Assembly: GCF_900101755.1 (NCBI RefSeq)
Contig: NZ_FNAE01000003.1
Span: forward strand, 214,715-278,714
Source: Ectopseudomonas alcaliphila
GTDB taxonomy: Bacteria; Pseudomonadota; Gammaproteobacteria; Pseudomonadales; Pseudomonadaceae
Length of the DNA: 64,000 nt
Direction: 5' to 3'
Part shown: piece after piece, positions 39,963 through 53,511 of the stretch
Layout of the letters: each line of letters opens with the position of its first letter
Numbering within the stretch: the first letter of the stretch is position 1
Translations under genes and position numbers: made by a program
Notes under the pieces: generated by a model
What the model saw: only the letters and a program-made list of their open reading frames with translations
What the model was told of the DNA's origin: nothing
Databases searched by the model: none

Positions 39963-40054
39963 ATTTCTGACAGGTGCAGCGCTTCGCGCGCTGCCGCATA
40001 CCTGCCCGCCAACCCCTTCAAAAACGTCTGCCAGGCGTAGAGGAGCCAGGAACG

Positions 40055-42037
40055 ATGCCGTCCCAGCAGCATGCCGATCAGACCGTCAGCCACGCCATCG
40101 CCCAGCCCCGGCTGGCCATCGAAGCAGTACAACCGATCGTTGAAGGTGGCCGCTTCGCCAGCAAATGCCTATGTGGTCGGGAGTTTCCGGTCACGGCGGT
40201 GATCTTCGGCGACGGCCACGAGCAACTGGCCGCCGATCTGCTGTGGCGAGGCAACGGTCAGGCCACCTGGCAGCGCACGCCGATGCAGGCGCTGGGCAAT
40301 GATCGCTGGACCGCGTCGCTGGAAATCGCCGAGCAGGGCCGTGGCGAATTCGCCATCGAAGCCTGGCTGGACGTCTATGCCAGCTTTCGCCAGGAACTGG
40401 TGAAGAAGCTCGGCGCCGGCGTGCCGGTGGAGCTCGAACTGCAGGAAGGCGCGCAACTGGTTCGGCGTATTGCCGCGCAGGCCCCGCAAGAGCTGCGTGC
40501 CGAGCTGGCAGCGCTGGTCGAACGCATGGAGGCCTCGCAATCGCAGGCCGAACGCGAAGCGGTGTTGATCGACCCATCCGTCAACGAGCTGATGCGCCGC
40601 GCCGAATACCGCCCGCATCTGCTGCGCACACCGAACTATCCGCTGGACGTGGAGCGGGCCCTGGCCGAGTTCGCCAGCTGGTACGAGCTGTTCCCCCGTT
40701 CGCTGGGCGATGAGCGGCGCCACGGCACCTTCGCCGACGTGCACGCGCGCATCCCGGAAATCGCCCGGATGGGCTTCGACGTGCTGTATTTCCCCCCCAT
40801 TCATCCCATCGGTCGGGCCCACCGCAAGGGGCCGAACAACAGCCTCAAGGCCGGCCCGAACGACCCCGGCAGCCCTTATGCCATCGGCAGCGAGGAGGGC
40901 GGCCACGACGCTGTGCACCCGCAGCTGGGCAGCCTCGAGGATTTTCGCCAACTGGTGCAAGTAGCCCGCGAGCATGGCCTGGAAGTGGCACTGGATTTTG
41001 CCGTGCAGTGCTCGCCCGATCACCCCTGGCTCAAGCAGCACCCCGGCTGGTTCAGCTGGCGCCCGGACGGCAGCATCCGCCATGCCGAGAACCCGCCGAA
41101 GAAGTACGAAGACATCGTCAACGTCGAGTTCTATGCCGAAGCGGCGCTGCCCGATCTGTGGCTGGCTTTGCGTGACGTGGTGCTGGGTTGGGTGGAGCAG
41201 GGCGTTACGCTGTTTCGCGTCGACAACCCGCACACCAAGCCGATGCCGTTCTGGGAATGGCTGATCGCCGATGTGCGTGAGCGCCACCCCGAGGTGATCT
41301 TCCTCTCCGAGGCCTTCACCCGCCCGGCGATGATGGCGCGCCTGGGCAAGCTCGGTTTCAGCCAGAGTTACACCTACTTCACCTGGCGCAACACCAAGGC
41401 CGAGCTGCAGGCCTACTTCACCGAGCTGAACCAGCCGCCCTGGCGCGATTGCTACCGGCCGAACTTCTTCGTCAACACGCCGGACATCAATCCCTATTTC
41501 CTGCAGCGCAGCGGCCGCCCGGGCTTTCTCATCCGTGCGGCGCTGGCGACCATGGGCTCCGGGCTGTGGGGCATGTATTCGGGCTTCGAGCTGTGCGAGG
41601 CCGAGCCGGTACCGGGCAAGGAGGAGTACTTCGACTCGGAGAAGTACCAGCTGCGCCCGCGCGACTACCAGGCACCCGGCAACATCAACGCCGAGATCAC
41701 CCGGCTCAACCAGATCCGCCGCGACAACCCGGCGCTGCAGACTCATCTGGGCTTCCAGGCCTACACCGCGTGGAACGACAACATCCTCTACTTCGGCAAG
41801 CGCACTGCGGACCTGAGCAACTTCATCCTGGTGGCCATCAGCCTCGATCCGCACCACGCCCAGGAAGCGCACTTCGAACTGCCGCTGTGGGAGTTGGGCT
41901 TGCCTGACGATGCCGACGTGGTCGGCGAGGACCTGATGAACGGCCACCGCTGGACCTGGCACGGCAAGGTGCAGTGGATGCGCATCGAACCCTGGCACCT
42001 GCCATTCGGTATCTGGCGTATCCAGACCGCCCGCTGA
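40055..42037 (+). CDS. glgE: Maltosyltransferase GlgE (alpha-1,4-glucan:maltose-1-phosphate)
   Basis: The 660-residue GH13_3 enzyme transfers maltose from maltose-1-phosphate to alpha-glucan. The N-terminal domain is beta-rich; the catalytic barrel shows VLYFPPIHPIGRAHRKGPNN, ALDFAVQCSPDHPWL, the nucleophile Asp in TLFRVDNPHTKP (near 388) and the acid Glu in IFLSEAFTRP (near 417). GAGGAG precedes ATG 40055. It is 16 bp before treS, in operon with its substrate source, the maltokinase domain. Confidence 0.95.
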   Translation: MPSQQHADQTVSHAIAQPRLAIEAVQPIVEGGRFASKCLCGREFPVTAVIFGDGHEQLAADLLWRGNGQATWQRTPMQALGNDRWTASLEIAEQGRGEFAIEAWLDVYASFRQELVKKLGAGVPVELELQEGAQLVRRIAAQAPQELRAELAALVERMEASQSQAEREAVLIDPSVNELMRRAEYRPHLLRTPNYPLDVERALAEFASWYELFPRSLGDERRHGTFADVHARIPEIARMGFDVLYFPPIHPIGRAHRKGPNNSLKAGPNDPGSPYAIGSEEGGHDAVHPQLGSLEDFRQLVQVAREHGLEVALDFAVQCSPDHPWLKQHPGWFSWRPDGSIRHAENPPKKYEDIVNVEFYAEAALPDLWLALRDVVLGWVEQGVTLFRVDNPHTKPMPFWEWLIADVRERHPEVIFLSEAFTRPAMMARLGKLGFSQSYTYFTWRNTKAELQAYFTELNQPPWRDCYRPNFFVNTPDINPYFLQRSGRPGFLIRAALATMGSGLWGMYSGFELCEAEPVPGKEEYFDSEKYQLRPRDYQAPGNINAEITRLNQIRRDNPALQTHLGFQAYTAWNDNILYFGKRTADLSNFILVAISLDPHHAQEAHFELPLWELGLPDDADVVGEDLMNGHRWTWHGKVQWMRIEPWHLPFGIWRIQTAR

Positions 42038-42053
42038 TCAACGGAGTACCACC

Positions 42054-45355
<3,302 letters not shown>

Positions 45356-45359
<4 letters not shown>

Positions 45360-47518
45360 ACCAGACCCGATTGGAACGCCTGCGACGCGCCGAGGACGAC
45401 GATCCGTTCAGTTTCCTTGGCCCTCATGCTCAGGACGAAGAAACGCTGGTGCGGGTGTGGCTCCCTGGCGCCGATGCCGTGGACCTGCTGGCCAGCGATG
45501 GTATGTCGCTGGGGCGCATGCGCTGCAGCGACCCGGACGGCCTGTTCGAGCTGGAGTTGCCCCAGGCCCAGCGTTACCGCCTGCGTATTCACTGGCCGGG
45601 CGGCGTACAGGAAAGCGAAGATCCTTATGCTTTCGGGCCGTTGTTGGGTGAAACCGACCTTTACCTGTTCGCCGAGGGCAACCATCGCCGATTGTGGCGT
45701 AGCCTGGGCTCGGCGTCCGTGGAGCATGAGGGCGTGCCTGGCGTGCGCTTCGCCGTATGGGCGCCGAATGCCAGGCGCGTTTCCGTCGTCGGTGACTTCA
45801 ACAACTGGGACGGCCGCCGCCATCCCATGCGCCTGCGTTATCCGGCGGGCGTGTGGGAACTGTTCATCCCGCGGCTGCAGTCGGGCGAACGCTACAAATA
45901 CGAGATCCTTGGTGAGCACGGCATCCTGCCGCTGCGCGCCGACCCCATGGCGCAGTCCACCGAGGCGCCGCCGGCCACTGCTTCACGGGTGCCGCGAGCC
46001 GAAGCCTTTGCCTGGCAGGACAAACAGTGGATGAGCGAGCGCGAGCAGCGCCATACGGCGCAAGCGCCCCTGGCGATCTACGAACTGCACGCGGCCTCCT
46101 GGCAATGGGCGGACGACCGTGCGCCCGACTGGGATGAACTGGCCGAGCGCTTGATTCCCTACGTGCAGGATCTGGGTTTCACCCATATCGAGCTGATGCC
46201 GATCATGGAGCATCCGTTCGGGGGCTCCTGGGGTTACCAGCCACTGTCGATGTTCGCGCCCAGCGCACGTTTCGGCAGTCCGGAACGTTTCGCTGCCTTC
46301 GTCGACCGCTGCCACCGGGCTGGCCTCGGCGTGATTCTCGACTGGGTGCCAGGGCATTTCCCCAACGATGCCCACGGCCTGGCCGAGTTCGACGGCACCG
46401 CGCTGTACGAATACGCGCACCCGTTCGAGGGCTTTCACCCCGACTGGAACACCTGCATCTACAACCTCGGGCGCACCGAAGTCCACGGCTTCATGCTGGC
46501 CAGCGCGCTGTACTGGCTGCGCGAGTACCACATCGACGGTTTGCGCGTGGATGCGGTAGCCTCGATGCTCTACCGCGATTACTCGCGTGAGGCAGGGCAG
46601 TGGATTCCCAACCGCCATGGCGGGCGCGAGAACCTGGAGGCCATCGAATTCCTCCAGCATCTCAACGAGGTGGTGCGCAGCGAGGTGCCGGGCGCGCTGA
46701 TGATCGCCGAGGAGTCCACCGCCTGGCCGGGCGTCAGCCGGCCGGTGCATGAGGGCGGTCTGGGCTTCAGTCACAAGTGGAACATGGGCTGGATGAACGA
46801 CAGCCTGAGCTACATCCAGCAGGACCCCATGTACCGCCTGCACCATCATCACCTGATCACCTTCGGCCTGCATTACGCCTTTTCCGAGCGCTTCATCCTG
46901 CCGATCTCGCATGACGAGGTGGTGCACGGCAAACGCTCGCTGCTTGGGCGCATGCCGGGCGATCGCTGGCAGCAGTTTGCCAACCTGAGGTTGTTCCTCG
47001 CGCTGATGTGGACTCATCCGGGCAAGAAGCTGCTGTTCATGGGCTGCGAGTTCGGCCAGTGGCGCGAGTGGAACCACGACCAGCAACTGGATTGGTACCT
47101 GCTGCAGTATCCCGAGCATGCTGCCACCCTGGCACTGGTGCGCGAGCTGAACCGTCTGTACCGCGAAGAGCCGTCACTGCACCGCCTGGATGATCAGGAC
47201 AGCGGCTTCCAGTGGCTGATCGGCGATGACGCGCGCAACAGCGTGTTCGCCTGGCTGCGCAAGGGCGGTGAGGGCGCCAGGCCACTGTTGGTGGTGCACA
47301 ACTTCACCCCGCAGGTGCTCGACGGCTACCGTGTCGGCGTGCCGTGTGCAGGCGCGTGGCAGGTGCTGCTCAATACCGATGAAAGCTGCTGGAGCGGCTC
47401 GGGCGCCGGCACCCAGGGTGAGCTGCACAGCGAGCAGATGGCCGCTCACGGTCAGTCCGATTCGTTGAACTTGCACTTGCCGCCGTTGGGCACGCTGGTG
47501 CTGCGGCCTGTGCAATAA
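45356..47518 (+). CDS. glgB: 1,4-alpha-glucan branching enzyme
   Basis: The 720-residue GH13_9 enzyme has an N-terminal carbohydrate-binding domain ([20 protein letters not shown]), the barrel with [17 protein letters not shown], nucleophile Asp in [13 protein letters not shown] (near 396), Glu in [10 protein letters not shown] (near 451) and [12 protein letters not shown]. It makes alpha-1,6 branches on the GlgE product. GTG 45356 overlaps the treS stop and has CAGGAG upstream; an in-frame upstream extension would lie wholly inside treS. Confidence 0.95.
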
Positions 47519-47524
47519 GGCTCG

Positions 47525-47655
47525 CCGCTGAAGCGCCTCCCACCGAGACCGAGATGTACTTGGGAGTGATGATTCTGCCCCGGCCAAATAAGGCGCCGGA
47601 CTCATAGTGGGAGGGGCTTTAGCCGCGAGCATCACTGCTAAGTCCCTCCCACAGA
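47525..47655. repeat. Repeat-rich intergenic region after glgB
   Basis: Contains CTCCCACCGAGACC and GTGGGAGGGGCTTTAGCCGCGAGC with GTCCCTCCCAC later, a Pseudomonas-type GTGGGAGGGGC palindrome. It separates the convergent glgB and CBS genes and has no good T-run. Confidence 0.5.
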
Positions 47656-47670
47656 GGTCGCAGTTGCCGG

Positions 47671-48084
47671 TCAGTGAGCGGAGGTCACGCCACGCAGCAC
47701 GGTGTCGTTGGCCATCCGGCTGTGGCCGGAGGCAATATTGCCCAGCGATACTACACCCACCAGGCGCTTCTCGCGGTTGAGCACAGGCAGCCGGCGTACC
47801 TGGATATCGGCCATATTGGCGGCCACGTGCTCGACATCTTCATCATCGAAGCAGTAACGCACGTCGACGCTCATCACCTGGCGCACCGGAGTGTTGCCGT
47901 CCAGGCCAGCGGCCACCGCGCGCACGGCGATATCGCGGTCGGTGACCATGCCGATCAGGCGGTCGCCTTCGTGGATCAGCAGCGCGCCGCTGTCGATATC
48001 GGCCATCAACATGGCCGCGTCGCGGATGCTGCGTTCGGGGGCGAGGGTACGGACGTTGCGGGTCATGATCTTGCTGATTTTCAT
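47671..48084 (-). CDS. CBS domain pair protein
   Basis: A 137-residue protein made of two CBS domains: MKISKIMTRNVRTLAPERSI ... LIGMVTDRDIAVRAVAAG and VRQVMSVDVRYCFDDEDVEH ... RLVGVVSLGNIA. Such stand-alone CBS pairs bind adenylates and act as stress or energy sensors. AGGAGAACGACG precedes ATG 48084. Confidence 0.9.
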   Translation of the reverse strand: MKISKIMTRNVRTLAPERSIRDAAMLMADIDSGALLIHEGDRLIGMVTDRDIAVRAVAAGLDGNTPVRQVMSVDVRYCFDDEDVEHVAANMADIQVRRLPVLNREKRLVGVVSLGNIASGHSRMANDTVLRGVTSAH

Positions 48085-48153
48085 CGTCGTTCTCCTGTTG
48101 CAGGTTGAAGGGCGAATGCCCGATTTGAACCGCTGTGAGAGTGACGCGGCGAT

Positions 48154-48924
48154 TCAGGAGTAGCGCACCAGATGATGCGGGTAATTGCCCACGCGAGCGC
48201 CCACCACCATCTCGCTGACCCAGTCGATCAGGATGGCTGTGTAGGCCTGCTGATGGCTGTCGTCGCTGAGGCCATGATCGGCGCCGGCCATGGTGCGATG
48301 GGTCAGCGAATGCACCTTGTCGAAGGCATTGCGATAACTCATCAGCGTGGTGTGGGGGACGAAATCGTCGTGCTCGGACTCCACCAGCAGCACATCGCCG
48401 CGAAACTCGGCGCAGGCGCTGAGCGCCAGGTTGTCCTGAGCCCGCAGCGGCGTGCGGCGATAGGTGGCGAGGCGGGCGACGTCCAACTGGCGCTTGGGCA
48501 ACTGCCATTGCTCGTCCCAGTACAAGGCCGGAACCCGCAGGGCCAGCCAGCGCACCGGACGGCGCGCGCTGAGCAGGGTGGACAGGTAGCCGCCGTAGCT
48601 GGTGCCGATCACGGCGATGCACGCAGGGTCCACCGCCTCGTGCGCGGCCAGCAGGTCATAGGCGGCAAGGATGTCGGCCAGGTTCTGCTCGCGTGATACG
48701 TGCTCCCGGGCCTCGATGTTGCGTTCGTGTCCGCGCAGGTCGAAGGTCAGGCATACGCAACCCAGCCCGGCGATGCCACGGGCACGCGCCAGGTCGCGCT
48801 GCTGGCTGCCGCCCCAGCCGTGCACGAAGAGCACGCCGGGGACCTTGGTCGGGGGCGTCAGCAGGGTGCCGGCGATGTGTTCGTCGTCCACCGGAATGTC
48901 GATGCTGTGGCTGCTTGCACTCAT
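48154..48924 (-). CDS. Alpha/beta hydrolase
   Basis: The 256-residue protein has FVHGWGGSQQRD (oxyanion loop), nucleophile Ser in VIGTSYGGYLS, Asp in ESEHDDFVPH and His in GADHGLSD. An S9/dienelactone-hydrolase-like serine hydrolase of unknown substrate. ATG 48924 overlaps the stop of the DUF3182 gene by 4 nt. Confidence 0.88.
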   Translation of the reverse strand: MSASSHSIDIPVDDEHIAGTLLTPPTKVPGVLFVHGWGGSQQRDLARARGIAGLGCVCLTFDLRGHERNIEAREHVSREQNLADILAAYDLLAAHEAVDPACIAVIGTSYGGYLSTLLSARRPVRWLALRVPALYWDEQWQLPKRQLDVARLATYRRTPLRAQDNLALSACAEFRGDVLLVESEHDDFVPHTTLMSYRNAFDKVHSLTHRTMAGADHGLSDDSHQQAYTAILIDWVSEMVVGARVGNYPHHLVRYS

Positions 48925-50009
48925 GACGGCCCGACCTTCACATACTTGGCCAGCGGGCCGTCTTCGCTTTCCTGGCCCTGATACAGGCAGATGGAACCAG
49001 GCGGCGGTGGCGCATCCTGATAGCATTCATGAGTCGAGGCCTGCAGGGTTTGCAACTGCGGGTCGTGCATGAACGCCTCCAGGGCGAAGATCTCCGCCGC
49101 GCTGGCACCGCCCACGCGCCAGGATTGCTCCAGCACGCCGCTGCGCGACTGGCCCCGCGCGTTCAACCCCTGCGCCACGTCGTAGTTGCGCCGTGAGGCC
49201 CGGATCGAGGGGTAGACCTCCAGCGCCGCCAGCTCGAAGATACGTGCCTGCTGTACAGCCAGGCGCACGGTGCGTGGCAGATCGAGCGCCATCAGCGCCA
49301 GGAAATCGCCGCGTACCAGCGTCAGTTGCGAGCCGCCATAGACCGGGTTGCCATGGCCGTCGTCGGTCAGTTGCTGGGTGCCGTGGTAGCTCAGGGTGAC
49401 GCCAGCCACCTGTATCTGGCCGACGGAGTAGGTGCTGGGCTGCTGCAGGTCTTCTTCCAGCACCAGGCCCTGGTCATGTATGCGCTGCTCGTCGAGTCCA
49501 GCCAGTGCGCGTTCCAGTTCACGATGAGTGCGCACCACTTGCTGGCCTCGGCCGCCGGTGCCGTCCACTGGCTTCAGACGAAGCGGTCCGTCACGCAGCA
49601 GGCGTTGCCCGGCCTCGGCAGCGTCTTCCAGATCAAAGACACTGAAACCCTGCAGGGTGACGCTATCTGCCTGCAGGGCCAAACGCTCGGACCATCCAGC
49701 CGGCAAATGGCGCGGCGCGTGGATGGCAGGGTGGCTGATCGCCTTGGTGGCGAGAAAGGCGTGCTCGACCTGGCCACCGAAGAAATCCTCTGGTCCCTCG
49801 ATGCCGAGGGCACTGACATCGCCGATCAGGGTGTCTTCGGGCAGGAAGTAATGGTGGCCGCTGACTGACATACCGGGCTGGTAAGGTCCCAGGAAGGGAC
49901 AGTCGAGCAACTGCGCCAGCTTTTCACCGAGCAGGCGCTGCACCATGCGTTCGTGGGCCATGTGCTGGGCTGCGCCAGGCAGCAGAAGCAGGCCGTCGCA
50001 TGCGCTCAT
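48921..50009 (-). CDS. DUF3182 ATP-grasp-like protein
   Basis: The 362-residue protein has an ATP-grasp core: LRLKPVDGTGGRGQQVV (about residues 142-158), VLEEDLQQPSTYSVGQI and VYGGSQLTLVRGD. It probably ligates an unknown carboxylate with ATP. It overlaps both neighbours in the operon (TGATG upstream, ATGA downstream), so the three products may act together. Confidence 0.8.
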   Translation of the reverse strand: MSACDGLLLLPGAAQHMAHERMVQRLLGEKLAQLLDCPFLGPYQPGMSVSGHHYFLPEDTLIGDVSALGIEGPEDFFGGQVEHAFLATKAISHPAIHAPRHLPAGWSERLALQADSVTLQGFSVFDLEDAAEAGQRLLRDGPLRLKPVDGTGGRGQQVVRTHRELERALAGLDEQRIHDQGLVLEEDLQQPSTYSVGQIQVAGVTLSYHGTQQLTDDGHGNPVYGGSQLTLVRGDFLALMALDLPRTVRLAVQQARIFELAALEVYPSIRASRRNYDVAQGLNARGQSRSGVLEQSWRVGGASAAEIFALEAFMHDPQLQTLQASTHECYQDAPPPPGSICLYQGQESEDGPLAKYVKVGPS

Positions 50010-50440
50010 CAGCGAGCCTGCCAGGTGCCGCCAGAGCTCTCGCAGTCGATGCGGACCTGATCCAGGTCGCCCGCCTGATAGTAATGGGTGATCACCTTGG
50101 CATCGTTGGGGACGACGGGCCGTGGTTTGCTGCGGTCATCGTCGCCGGAACGGGGGTTGCTCAGGGTCTCCTGGGTCAGCGCCGCTTCGCAGCTACCCAG
50201 CCTGGCGTCGGCGCAGCTGGCCACCTTGCGCTGCTCGCTGTTCATCATGCCGCCGCTTTCTTCGTTATTGCAGGACCAGTCGATGTCGCCATCGCTCATG
50301 CCGATGAACTCGTAGCAGAACTCCTGTTCAACTTCCTGGATGGCTTCGCTGGAAGCGCTGGTGCTGACGTAGCAGGCGTCGGCCAGCGCGTCGCCGGCGG
50401 CCAGGGCGCCTAACAGCAGACCGGGAATGATGGCTCGCAT
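50009..50440 (-). CDS. Exported Cys-rich protein
   Basis: The 143-residue protein has a signal peptide (MRAIIPGLLLGALAAGDALA) and six cysteines, no other membrane segment. GAGGAG precedes ATG 50440. First gene of the minus-strand trio with DUF3182 and the hydrolase. Function unknown; the spaced cysteines suggest disulfides in the periplasm. Confidence 0.72.
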   Translation of the reverse strand: MRAIIPGLLLGALAAGDALADACYVSTSASSEAIQEVEQEFCYEFIGMSDGDIDWSCNNEESGGMMNSEQRKVASCADARLGSCEAALTQETLSNPRSGDDDRSKPRPVVPNDAKVITHYYQAGDLDQVRIDCESSGGTWQAR

Positions 50441-50471
50441 GATGTTCTCCTCGACATTGGCATTCATCAGT

Positions 50472-50499
50472 TGTGAGGTGAGCCGCCAAGGTGAAGTTC
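50472..50499 (-). promoter_or_regulatory. AlgU-type promoter of the DUF3182 operon
   Basis: Minus-strand GAACTT-N17-TCACA, 32 bp before ATG 50440. Confidence 0.5.
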
Positions 50500-50633
50500 A
50501 GGCTTTTTGATCAGCGGGGAAAAGGGCAGAAAAACCCTGAACTCATCGCCATTGCGAAGGCCACAAAAGAAACGCCGCCAACGCAGTTGCGGCCATGGCC
50601 ATCCAACGCGCGAGCGCGCGAGGAGCTGGATAG

Positions 50634-53099
50634 ATGAGCGAAGCGCAAACCCAGACCGACAGCGCAGTCGAGCAGTTCAAGGCGGCCATCCTGGCCAAAC
50701 TGCGCTATGCGGTTGGCAAGGACCCGGCCAAAGCCTTCGACCATGACTGGTTCGAGGCACTGGCGCTGGCCACCCGCGACCATATGATCGACCGCTGGGA
50801 AGAGTCCTCTGCCCAGGTCGAGCGGCAGGGCGCCAAGCGCGTCTACTACCTGTCCCTGGAGTTTCTGATCGGTCGTTTGCTGGTGGACAACCTGAGCAAT
50901 CTCGGCCTGCTTGATGTGGCGCGCCAGGCCATGGCTGAACTCGGCGTGGAGCTTGACCGTATCCGGGAGGTCGAGCCCGACGCGGCGCTCGGCAATGGAG
51001 GCCTCGGCCGCCTGGCGGCCTGTTTCATGGAGAGCATGGCCACTCTACGCCTGGCCGCCCATGGTTACGGCATTCGTTACGAGCACGGCCTGTTCCGCCA
51101 GGCGATCGTCGATGGCTGGCAGGCCGAGCAGACCGAAACCTGGCTGGATTTCGGCAATCCCTGGGAGTTCGAACGGCCAGAGGTGGCCTACCGCATCGGT
51201 TTCGGCGGCGGTGTGGAAACGCTGGATGACGAGGCAGGCGGCACGCGCCAGCACTGGCATCCGCAAGAGACGGTACGTGCCATCGCCTACGACACGCCGG
51301 TGGTAGGCTGGCGCGGCGCCTCGGTCAATACCTTGCGGCTGTGGCGCGCACGCGCCGAGGAGAACCTGCAGCTCGACCGTTTCAACGCCGGCGATCACTT
51401 CGGCGCAGTGGCCGGCGAGGTGCGTGCCGAAAGCATTTCGCGCGTGCTCTATCCAGCGGACGATACCGAGGCCGGCCAGGAGCTGCGTCTGCGTCAGGAG
51501 TATTTCCTGGTCTCCGCGTCGTTGCAGGATCTGCTCGATCGCCATCTGCGTCTGCATGACCACCTTGAGTGTCTGTCCCAGCAGGTGGCGATTCAGCTCA
51601 ACGACACCCACCCGGCCATCGCCGTGGTCGAGCTGATGCGCCTGCTGGTCGATCAGCACCAGGTGCCCTGGGCGCAAGCCTGGCAACTGACCGTCGCCAC
51701 CACCGCCTATACCAACCACACGCTGCTGCCGGAGGCGCTGGAGTCCTGGCCGGTGGCGTTGATGGAGCGTTTGCTGCCGCGGCATCTGCAGATCATCTAC
51801 CTGATCAACGCCGAGCATATCGATGCGCTACGGGCCAAGGACATTCACGATTTTCGCCTGCTGCGTGCGGTGTCGCTGATCGAGGAAGACCACGGCCGCC
51901 GCGTGCGCATGGGCAATCTGGCGTTTCTCGGCGCGCACAGCATCAACGGCGTTTCCGCGCTGCACACGCGGCTGATGCGCGACACGGTGTTTCGTGATCT
52001 GCACCGGCTGTACCCGGACCGGGTGAACAACAAGACCAATGGCGTGACCTTTCGCCGCTGGCTGTTTCAGGTCAATCCGGCGCTCACGCACCTGCTGGTC
52101 GATGCACTGGGCGAGCAGGTTCTGCAGCAGCCCGAGGACCGTCTGCAGGCGCTGGAGCCGTTCGCCGACCGCCAGGATTTTCGCGACGAGTACGCGCTAT
52201 GCCGCCAGCGCAACAAGGAGGTGCTGGCCGCGCGGGTCAGGCAGCTGCTGGGTATCAACCTCGACACCACGGCCATCTTCGATGTGCACGTCAAACGCAT
52301 TCACGAGTACAAGCGCCAACTGCTCAACCTGCTGCACACCGTGGCGCTGTACCAGGCCATCCGCAACGATCCGACCACCGACTGGGTGCCGCGGGTGAAG
52401 ATTTTCGCCGGCAAGGCAGCTGCCAGTTATCGCCAGGCCAAGCTGATCATCAAGCTGGCCAACGACATCAGTCGCACCATCAATGGCGATCCGACGGTGC
52501 GCGGGCTGCTCAAGGTGGTGTTCATCCCCAATTACAACGTCAGCCTGGCCGAAACCATCATTCCTGCCGCCGATCTTTCCGAGCAGATATCCACGGCCGG
52601 GCTGGAGGCATCTGGTACCAGCAATATGAAGTTCGCTCTCAATGGCGCATTGACCATCGGCACGCTGGACGGCGCCAATGTGGAAATGTGCGAGCGGGTC
52701 GGTGAAGACAACCTGTTCATCTTTGGCATGACCGCCCAGCAGGTGGCTGCACGGCAGCGCCTGGGCCTGGATATGGGCGATGTCGTGGCAGATTCGGAAC
52801 GGTTGGAAGCCGCACTCGGCGCTATCCGCGCCGGCGTGTTTTCGCCGGACGATCCGGCGCGCTACGTGGGGCTGGTGGATGCGTTGCTGTACGAGGACCA
52901 CTTCATGGTCTGCGCCGACTTCGACGCCTACTGGAACGCCCAGCGCCAGGTCGATAAACGCTGGCAGCGGCCCGAGCAGTGGTGGCGTTCGGCGGTGCTC
53001 AATACAGCGCGGATGGGTTGGTTCTCATCCGATCGCACCATCGCCGAATACGCCCGGGATATCTGGCAGGTACCGCTGCCGTCACGTGACGGGGAGTAG
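50634..53099 (+). CDS. glgP: Glycogen/maltodextrin phosphorylase
   Basis: The 821-residue protein has the family length and motifs: ALGNGGLGRLAACFMESMAT, NDTHPAIAVVELMRLL, VKRIHEYKRQLLN and the PLP lysine site EASGTSNMKFALNGALTIGT (Lys near 668). It releases glucose-1-phosphate from alpha-glucan. AGGAGC precedes ATG 50634. It is divergent from the DUF3182 operon and belongs to the glucan cycle of the island. Confidence 0.95.
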   Translation: MSEAQTQTDSAVEQFKAAILAKLRYAVGKDPAKAFDHDWFEALALATRDHMIDRWEESSAQVERQGAKRVYYLSLEFLIGRLLVDNLSNLGLLDVARQAMAELGVELDRIREVEPDAALGNGGLGRLAACFMESMATLRLAAHGYGIRYEHGLFRQAIVDGWQAEQTETWLDFGNPWEFERPEVAYRIGFGGGVETLDDEAGGTRQHWHPQETVRAIAYDTPVVGWRGASVNTLRLWRARAEENLQLDRFNAGDHFGAVAGEVRAESISRVLYPADDTEAGQELRLRQEYFLVSASLQDLLDRHLRLHDHLECLSQQVAIQLNDTHPAIAVVELMRLLVDQHQVPWAQAWQLTVATTAYTNHTLLPEALESWPVALMERLLPRHLQIIYLINAEHIDALRAKDIHDFRLLRAVSLIEEDHGRRVRMGNLAFLGAHSINGVSALHTRLMRDTVFRDLHRLYPDRVNNKTNGVTFRRWLFQVNPALTHLLVDALGEQVLQQPEDRLQALEPFADRQDFRDEYALCRQRNKEVLAARVRQLLGINLDTTAIFDVHVKRIHEYKRQLLNLLHTVALYQAIRNDPTTDWVPRVKIFAGKAAASYRQAKLIIKLANDISRTINGDPTVRGLLKVVFIPNYNVSLAETIIPAADLSEQISTAGLEASGTSNMKFALNGALTIGTLDGANVEMCERVGEDNLFIFGMTAQQVAARQRLGLDMGDVVADSERLEAALGAIRAGVFSPDDPARYVGLVDALLYEDHFMVCADFDAYWNAQRQVDKRWQRPEQWWRSAVLNTARMGWFSSDRTIAEYARDIWQVPLPSRDGE

Positions 53100-53115
53100 G
53101 GCGCCAGGCGCCTGT

Positions 53116-53337
53116 TCAACTCTGGATACGGTGCGCCGGGGTGGCGCCACCTTTTTTCGAATGCAGGATGCGCGTGACCTGCACATCGGTGAACTCGTTG
53201 GGCCACTCGAAGGTGTGCAGGGCACTGAGGTAGAAGCGCGCCTGGTGTGGCGTGAGCTGTTCGCGGTCGGACTCGACCTCCACGCTGTGCGGCTGGTTGT
53301 GCAGGATGTAGCTGATCAGATGCAATGGCTTGGCCAT
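53116..53337 (-). CDS. Small conserved-looking hypothetical protein
   Basis: A 73-residue protein (MAKPLHLISYILHNQPHSVE ... RFYLSALHTFEWPNEFTDVQ) with GGAGG before ATG 53337. No membrane segment or recognised motif; convergent with glgP with 16 bp between them. Confidence 0.65.
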   Translation of the reverse strand: MAKPLHLISYILHNQPHSVEVESDREQLTPHQARFYLSALHTFEWPNEFTDVQVTRILHSKKGGATPAHRIQS

Positions 53338-53423
53338 CTCGTGCCTCCGGTTTTGCTGAATGATGTGAGATAGACCTGCGCAACGCATGTGCGAGTTCCC
53401 TCGATCCGCCGGGTGGTGCTTAA

Positions 53424-53489
53424 CCGTAGGGTGCGCTGCGCGCACCGGCCCCAGCGCTTTCCTGCAGCTGATGCGCTGGCGCAACCTAC
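53424..53489. repeat. GTAGGGTGCGC repeat copy
   Basis: CGTAGGGTGCGCTGCGCGCACC and CGCAACCTACG arms, related to 416-478 and 8085-8106. Confidence 0.6.
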
Positions 53490-53511
53490 GTCTGAACGTT
53501 GTTTGCTCTCG

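Noticed and set aside
40169..41998. 609-codon minus-strand frame opposite glgE
   Set aside because: Antisense shadow caused by high GC in the third codon position; no ribosome site or recognisable domain.
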